A stretch of DNA of 64,000 nt from Ophiocordyceps camponoti-saundersi (nom. inval.). Lineage: Eukaryota; Ascomycota; Sordariomycetes; Hypocreales; Ophiocordycipitaceae. The position numbers and the translations under genes were made by a program. The notes under the pieces were generated by a model, which saw only the letters and a program-made list of their open reading frames with translations, did no database searches and was not told the origin of the DNA. Each line of letters begins with the position of its first letter. The stretch's first letter is position 1. Location of the stretch: positions 324,611-388,610 of the forward strand of contig PDHQ01000013.1 of the NCBI GenBank assembly GCA_003339415.1, given 5' to 3'. Of the stretch, positions 57,599 to 64,000 are shown one piece after another.

Positions 57599-59019
57599 TT
57601 AGTCTAGCTGTGCTAGCTGCGACGGCCCTTGTTCCCGGCCGGCCTTCGAGAACATGCCTGGGAAATGCTCTTTGGCATATTGCTCGCAAGCCTATCCCGT
57701 GTTAGCCCGTCCCAAGCGACGACTCCGAAGCATCACGTACCTTGGCCGGCTTGCCGACTTTCTGACCAATCACCTTCCACTTGTTGTTCTCGTACTCCTT
57801 GATCGCGTTCATCAAAGCCTGACTCTGCGTTGGCACATGTCAGTCGCCGGCTCTTGGGGGGGGAAGCATACGTGGCCCAAGGGGGGAATCATAGGGCGAT
57901 GTCTCCTCACCTCATCCTCGGCAAACTCGGCGTAATGCATGTCCTGTCAAGCTTTGGTCAGATTGCGACCGTACGTAGCGTGGTACCCGGGCAAAGAAGG
58001 GAAAAGATACGCACCTTATACCAGTGTTTTTTCACGGATCCTTCTGTTCTCGTGGGAAAGGTCTGGATAGAAACTTTCAGTGATAAGCGAGCATAAAGTA
58101 CTCGTTTAGTCTCACCTTGGCAATCTCCGCCCAACTGTTGCCGGCATCTCGCATCTGCTTAAGGCGCAGCTCCTCTTGGGGAGTCCAGGGCGTGTTGGTC
58201 CGGCTCTTCTTGGCGGGCGGAGGAACGACCGGTGTGGCATTGGCGTCGTCGGTCTGAGGTTGAGGCTGGCCCGGGGGGGCGGCTTGAGGAGCGGGGGGTG
58301 TCGGGGCGGGAGGCTGGACTTGGCTCGGCGTTACCGGAGCCGGGGGGACGGCGGGCGACTGAGCCGCGTTGGGAGCGGCACGCTTCCGCTGGCGGCTGGG
58401 CTGGGCCGGAGTCTGAGTCGGTGTCGGCTGTTGACTGCCGCCCGGCTGAGGTGGAGGCTGTTGCGGAACGTTCATGGGCGGCTGTACAGGCGTAGGGTGA
58501 TGCTGCTGTTGAGCACCCATGCTGGGTTGAGGGGCGCCGTAGGGAAACTCCATGCGCTCGTTGCGACGGGCCATGTCGGCCTGGTACGGGTGGTTGCTGC
58601 TTGGGCGAGCCGGTCAGCAACAATCTCGCCGGTGAGCCGTCATGGCATTGCATTGCATGAGGCAGCCGCGACCTCAGTCCAGCCTGGGATAGAAGGAAAA
58701 GCTGGCAGAGGGCATCGCGAGGAAGAAAAACAAGGCGCGCTCGTCTGTTGAAGAGATAGCCCCGAGTGGTGACAGGTGATACACAAGCCAGGGTCGAGCC
58801 GGAGAGAGCGTCGCGAGAATACAGATACAAAGGGGGTACATGGTGCTGCAGAAGTGACTTTGAGGGAAGGACGAGACGGCATCGTGGCGAGCAGCGAGGA
58901 CGGGGCGAAGTACCGGAGACAAAGAAACAAGTTGTCTGTACTTACTGCATGTCGTTGGGCGGATGAGTGGAGTTGGAGTAGACGTACTCCGGCACGGGGC
59001 CGACTTGCCACTGCTGCAT
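57599..59019 (-). CDS. Two-repeat Myb/SANT DNA-binding protein, 6 exons
   Basis: Putative DNA-binding regulator conserved in filamentous ascomycetes. Exons are 58946-59019, 58116-58596, 58015-58062, 57911-57943, 57741-57824 and 57599-57691, giving 270 residues; introns are 349, 53, 71, 86 and 49 bp, all GT-AG. The N-terminus (MQQWQVGPVPEYVYSNST) is followed by a Pro/Gln-rich region (about 45-145), then RTNTPWTPQEELRLKQM-SWAEIAK-TFPTRTEGSVKKHWYK (repeat 1) and a second helix-rich unit DESQALMNAIKEYENNKWKVIGQKVGKPAK-ACEQYAKEHFPGM (repeat 2). The repeat helices are split across exons 2 to 6, so single-exon reading misses them. The first intron is unusually long, and the ATG in exon 2 (MARRNERMEF) could serve as an alternative start. 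Targets are unknown. Confidence 0.82.
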
Positions 59020-59731
59020 GATCTGGAGGTGGCGGAAAGCGGAGGAAGAGTCAGTAATCAAGGTGAGCAGAAAACGAGGGGAACCAAAAAAAAAAAGGCT
59101 AACGTGGTCGCGTAACGACGCAGCGCGAGGCGAACGGACAGAGGGCGGGCCTGTGGCGGGCGCGTTGCTCTGAAGAGGACACGAGGGCCAGTGTCCGTCA
59201 GCTCGCAGGCATGGGTCTTGGAGCCTGCAGCGACGCGGCTGGTGTAGCCAAGCAAGCAACAAAGTCCTTTTGTATTTCTTTAGAGGGGTGGAGGGAGGAG
59301 GAAGATGGGGGGGGGGGGGGGGTTCGACGGCAACGCGTGCGACCGCGGCTGATGGCGACAGGCCGACAGCACCACCAGCGTAAAACGACTGGAAACGAGC
59401 TCCAGGATGCGGGCAGGAAAAAGGTGCAGAAGACGGAGGAGTGACAAGAGACAGAGAGCGGGAGGAAACGGCGGTACTTACGGGCAAAGTATTTCTCGGG
59501 TCAGGTTGGTGGCATAAAGCACGTCCAGTAAAGTCGCCCCTTTTTTTTTCCTGTTGTCACCGTCGCGCGAAAGAGACCGGGGGGGTGGAGAAAAGGGGGT
59601 GGGAAGGCGAGTGAGCGAGAGAGTGAGAAAAGACAAGGTAACGCGCGAGGTAAGGTTGCACAATTGGTCCGAGCTGGGACTAATGGTAGACGGCAGAGCC
59701 ACGGGTTTGCGTAATACGGGCCTGCGTCTCT

Positions 59732-59732
<1 letters not shown>

Positions 59733-59808
<76 letters not shown>
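59733..59808 (+). repeat. 76-bp uninterrupted poly-G
   Basis: The longest pure homopolymer in the window, preceded by CTCTC and followed by ACCAGG. It has G-quadruplex potential. Its length should be treated as unreliable. Confidence 0.92.
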
Positions 59809-59810
<2 letters not shown>

Positions 59811-60292
59811 CAGGTTCGGGGTAGCTGTGATGCGTGAGGTCGGGTGAGGTAGCTTTTTTCTTTCCCCCTTTGAATCCTGGTAGGGTGAGTGAATGCCTTT
59901 GATTGCGAGCGCGTCCCGATATCGAGCAACTTGAGGCAGGCGACGGGATGAGAGAGGAGCTGAGCAAGGGCGTGACGAGTAGGCGACGCCGAGATGGACG
60001 GAGATGAGAGAGAGAAAAAGGCCGCGACAGACGCTGCTGCGTGGCTGGATGCAGCGTCTAGTAAGTAGTACTTCTTGGGCTGGCCAAACGGAGAAAGGGG
60101 AAAAGGGGGGGGAGGGAGGGATGAGTAGAGAAAAAAACCGGCCGAATTTTATTTTAATCAAAAAAGACTTGTACAAAGAAGAAAGTGCGCAGCCGATTTA
60201 CCTTGTGCTCGTCTATCTGCGCGGACGAAGGCGGGCGGTGATGGTGGCGATGCCGAGTGCAGAGCCTGTCGTTGGCCACTGAGGCGAGCAGC

Positions 60293-60314
60293 ACGACACG
60301 ACACGACACGACAG
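60293..60314. repeat. (CACGA)n pentamer array
   Basis: About four copies of CACGA in a row within gene-free DNA, next to a (GGT)n run near 60320-60333. Confidence 0.75.
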
Positions 60315-61146
60315 GCCCGTGGTGGTGGTGGTGTTGATGAAGCCTGAGTTGAGATGCAGTGGATCCCTCGCGCGACAGCACACAATGCTGGCGAACAAAG
60401 AGGCAGCGAAAGAGAGGCGCGTTGAGGAGCTTGTGTTGTTGTATGTAGATATGTACGAGTACCTCGACCGCAAGTAGCGCAGGCCGGGGAGGATTTGCGA
60501 GTTACTCGTACTGCGTACCGGCGAGGTAAAGAGGTAGAGTCGTAGTCTGTTGGGATGTTTGGGGCCGAAATTTTCTTTCTACGAGGTAGTGGGAGGGGGG
60601 AGAAGAGGGGGGGGAGGACAGCCTGGCAGCCTGAGGCAGGAAGAAGAAGACCCAGGCAGGGGACTCTCAAGGCCTACCTCAAGAGAGAGAAAGGGGGGGG
60701 GGGGGCTAAGGCAAGTAAAGCTTGGCACACCTGCTGCGCGCCGCACACGAACGTACCGCACCGTGTACCACCGTCGACTTCGAACGGTGTCTTCCCTGCA
60801 GGCTGTGGCTGCTAGTTGGTCGACCAATGCGAATTACCTGCGGTGCCGGGCCTCGCTGCTGTGATGCAGAGCAGTGCGGAAACAAGTCGCCAAGCACAGT
60901 CTCTGACGGTCACGGTACCGGGTTGGCTGATGGGTGCGGTGGCGGCAGAGCGAAGGGAGGCAGTGAAGGGAGGGGTGGCTTGACGGGGAATGAATCGCAC
61001 ACTGTACCCGACAGCCCTGAACACGTGAGGAATAACGGTGCGGACGGCAAGGCAACTGACGGTACCGACGCAACGCACGGTTCAGATGCTGGTTGCGGCG
61101 CGCACCTTTTTCCGCAGCACGCGCAGAGTCGCAACACCCGCAGCTG

Positions 61147-62297
61147 TATCCGTAAGTACCTAAAAAGTATCTGAACACAGTTCGCGTACGGATACAGTGA
61201 ATGAGCCACGGTTACCTGCTATTAGGCTGTACCCCCCGGGTACATATGTATGCATCTCTGGCGGGGCACACGTTAGGTGGGGCCGAGCGCCACGCGCCAG
61301 TTCTAGCCTCTGCAAAAGCCTCTGTGTACCTGTGTATGTACATATAGAGTACGGAGTATCCGTACATAGGTAGGTAGTACTGCGTCCCCTGCCCTACCAA
61401 GCTGGTACGGATATTCCTTCAGCGCGGCGTCGTATCAGCCTATCAGGTCATCCCGACGAGGAATCAGCATCAACACAGTGTACATCTATACACTTGTATC
61501 CGTAGTATTCCTTGAGACGCCCTGTTGCTGTGTGTGCAAGTGATGGTTGGTTATGATCGCGAATTAAAGAGGGTACGGATTTATGAGGTAGGTGTGTACC
61601 CGTATACTGCATGTTGTATGTATGTGCGAATATGTATGCATTTGTGTGCATATAGACCAAGAGGAGGGGGGAAGGGGGAACCGGAAGATTCTCCGCGTTT
61701 CTCACCCTCTATTAGGAAGTTGTTCTTTTGTTTCTTTTGAACGTGAGGAAGAACAGAAGATGATTAAATGAAATGTGTAGGTAGGTAGGTACATACCTAC
61801 GGATAAGTGTGTGTGTGTGTGAGAGTCTGTGTGTTTAAGATAACAAGATGTTGACCAATAGGAGCTAATAACAAGCATTCTCGTTAGGATAGGAGATGTC
61901 TTCGTAGGCTTAGCGGCTTCTTCGCACAACGAGCGGAATCGTCGCCTTAAAGAAGGTAACGTCTCTCTTGTTCTCTGACTTCTTTATTTAGGTAGTCCCT
62001 TCTCGGGCCGTGCCACCATCCCGGCAGCTATATATACATTAGGTTGAAGTCATTCTAACAAGCATGTAAATAATCGCATGCAAAAGCAACGCTAGCTGAG
62101 AAAGTGCAGAGAAAGATAACGAACGACGACTGTTTGCTTTTTCTTTGTTATGTGTCGATGTATCCGTACGTTTTATCTCAATCGTCCTGCCGGAATTCCC
62201 GCCGGCTAGGTCCCGAGAAACATGCCTCACATGTGGACGTGCATACGGATACATGCTCACATACATATGTTTGTACGCATTGCGTGCCGTATCCGTA
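61147..62297. repeat. Dense cluster of nine TACGGATA/TATCCGTA copies
   Basis: Copies begin at 61147, 61187, 61357, 61406, 61497, 61798, 62161, 62244 and 62290, in both orientations and at irregular spacing (40 to 363 bp). Several sit beside CATA or GTAGGTAG repeats. Chance alone predicts well under one in this length. It may be a site cluster for a DNA-binding protein or the decayed remains of a satellite. Confidence 0.8.
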
Positions 62298-63914
62298 GAG
62301 ACTTTCACAAATCTTTTATCATACGTCTCATTGTTTCTGACGAGACGTGAGAGCGCTACACTCCTATGTAAGTCCAAATCATGCCTCGATAGCTGTAGGG
62401 TAGGTAAATTCTAGTTGGTCGCTAAAGCTGGCCGATACAGAGGCTGAGCGGGCGCGGCGCCACGTGAGCAGTCATGTGCCCCAGTGATGACATAATACAC
62501 CACAATGAAAGGCCTCTTCCGCGGACAAGGCTCTTACTAGTACCTACATAACTATCATGTCGCAACGTGTTGCGCAGGACTCAGAGACGAGCGCTCTAGC
62601 GTTGCCAGACGCTCGACTCAGTCATCAACAGTGATTGACAACGATTCGTGAAGATCCGATCGCCGTTCTAGGCTTCCAATGAGCATGACCCGTTCACCCT
62701 TGGATGGGATGGGCATTCTGGCCGATCCCCGCAAGCGGAAGAGGGAAGGATGAAGAAGAAAAAGAGGTGGACCGACAGGGAAAACCGCAGCAGACGAGGG
62801 CAAGAAGAAAAAACTCCCGAGTCGGAGATTAACAGGCTGCGTTTATTTCGACCCCTTCCCCGAGGGGCGTTTGTTCGACACTTTGTTCCATTTCTTCGCT
62901 GCATTGGCCGAAGATCGGTTTCCCGCAGACCATGTTGATTGAAGAAGAGAATGAGAGGGTGAGAAGAGAAAGGGGAGAAGAAAAGAAAGGAAAGGCAGGA
63001 CTTTCGAATTGGCCCCTTGTGGCCCTCTGTTCATGCTCGCCAGGCGCATTGGCATCATGAAACACGCCTAGTTCCATTACCCGAGCCCACGGTGGTACCC
63101 GGCATGAGAGACCCCCGGGGGCCCTTTTTTTTTCTCAGCGACACGAGACGAGCCCCCCTCTCTTCGTCGTCTCCCCTCGGCCGACCCGGTGCAGAGGTGC
63201 GGGAGAGCAACTGCAAAAGAGAAGAGGGTGCCTAAAGATAGAGAGTTGCGGGCGGGATCGACGCAGAGGACTGACCGGGAAATTGATCAAGTTTGTTTGC
63301 AGCGGCCGCGAGTTTCATTCTGCCTCCTGGCAGAGTCAAGACCGATACTGTCACGAGATTGCGACTGAGTCTTTAGCGAGTTTCGAGTGCGCCCCTCATC
63401 CGCCCCGCGGCTGCTGGCGATGTGCCTCGTCCGCGCTTGTCTGCCTTTGACGCCGTTCGTCTGCCCATTGATCGTCAGGCTGATTTTCTGCTCGTCATGA
63501 TGTTCGCCCATCCGGCGAGAGCCACTCAAGTCCAGATCAGGGGCGCAGACAGAAGCCCAGAGCCAGGTGGGGGCACAGAGAAGAAGCAATTTCGACTCGT
63601 TCTTTTTTGACTGTATCTTCTTCCACGGGTTTGCAGAAACAGTTTCAACGTGTCTCCTCCGAAACCGAGTACCTGCCTTCGCCGTCGGCCCCTGCATTCT
63701 TCCTGCAACTGCCAGGTCGTCAGCGAAACGCTACTCTACCACCTTTGCTACCGGAAGCCGCCGAGGCTGTTACTCTCCAAGTGACAGGCAAAACGATTAG
63801 ATCGGACGCCAAGCGGACCTCTCGTTTGACAGGCGGCCAAACGCTACCAGGCAAAGAGGAAAAATTTTAGGGAAGCAGTCAGGCACAAGGCAGAAGCAGC
63901 ACCCGACTCGGCGA

Positions 63915-63916
<2 letters not shown>

Positions 63917-63947
<31 letters not shown>

Positions 63948-63977
63948 CCGCCCCCCCCTCCCCCCCCCCCCCCCCCC
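63917..63977. repeat. Interrupted poly-C tract near the window end
   Basis: About 30 C at 63917-63946, then GCCG, eight C, T and about 18 C to 63977. It is i-motif or G-quadruplex (opposite strand) prone, and another place where assembly length is doubtful. Confidence 0.88.
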
Positions 63978-64000
63978 GCTGGCCCAGCCGCCGCCCTGAC

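Larger units (their letters stand above)
59020..64000. other. 5 kb gene-free region to the window end
   Basis: No frame shows protein character. It contains a 76-G run at 59733-59808, CACGA repeats at about 60293-60314, poly-G near 60690-60704, nine TACGGATA copies between 61147 and 62297, (TG)n near 61808-61822, and a poly-C tract from 63917 to 63977. The right end may be the 5' flank of a gene outside the window. Confidence 0.65.

Noticed and set aside
59478..60176. Frames across the 76-G run reading as poly-Pro or poly-Gly
   Set aside because: The length depends wholly on an unreliable homopolymer.
60722..61174. A 150-codon plus-strand frame near 60.9 kb
   Set aside because: No signal, domain or intron support; composition is ordinary for non-coding GC-rich DNA.

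Overview
This window is nuclear DNA of a filamentous ascomycete, most like a Sordariomycete. The reasons are short GT-AG introns (mostly 49-101 bp) with CTAAC or CTGAC branch points, GC-rich coding exons, CT-rich leaders and long simple-repeat intergenic DNA. The gene content also fits: fungal Elg1, a Pho85 cyclin, Chs7, Dpb11/Rad4, Rad5, Dcn1, a Crh/Utr2 wall enzyme, a GPI aspartyl protease and Dbp9. An order such as Hypocreales is only a guess. No rRNA, tRNA, CRISPR or intact transposon was found. All exon junctions were worked out by hand from splice signals, reading frame and family alignment from memory.

Layout. 0-3.1 kb: the 3' part of ELG1, then a convergent hypothetical gene. 3.1-11.9 kb: a gene desert with homopolymers, microsatellites and one doubtful membrane-protein ORF. 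11.9-14.2 kb: a CLG1-type cyclin. 16.9-18.0 kb: CHS7. 18-23.8 kb: a second desert, including a 10-N gap and a CT-rich leader for a 997-residue DUF3716-like protein (23.8-26.8 kb). 29.3-41.2 kb: the dense core, with DPB11/rad4, DCN1, a mitochondrial bS6 protein, a squalene/phytoene-synthase-like (NDUFAF6-type) protein, RAD5 and an aldo-keto reductase. 42.3-50.2 kb: cell-surface genes, namely two convergent small single-pass membrane proteins, a GPI aspartyl protease, a Pro-rich secreted protein and a CBM18-GH16 Crh enzyme. 51.4-55 kb: DBP9 and an unrecognised secreted protein. 57.6-59.0 kb: a two-repeat Myb/SANT protein. 59-64 kb: a third desert.

Themes. Three replication-stress genes (ELG1, DPB11, RAD5) lie within 40 kb. 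Several genes serve the wall or cell surface (CHS7, the Crh enzyme, the GPI protease, small membrane proteins). Two genes serve mitochondria. Fungal gene order rarely implies operon-like cooperation, so these are context notes only.

The most unusual signal is not a gene. An 8-mer, TACGGATA/TATCCGTA (extended GTACGGATAC), occurs about 35 times by eye count, against about 2 expected. Some 33 copies are intergenic, often beside CATA/TATG arrays, with nine in 1.15 kb near 61.1-62.3 kb and one perfect palindrome. I found no gene set that looks like a new defence or biosynthetic system.
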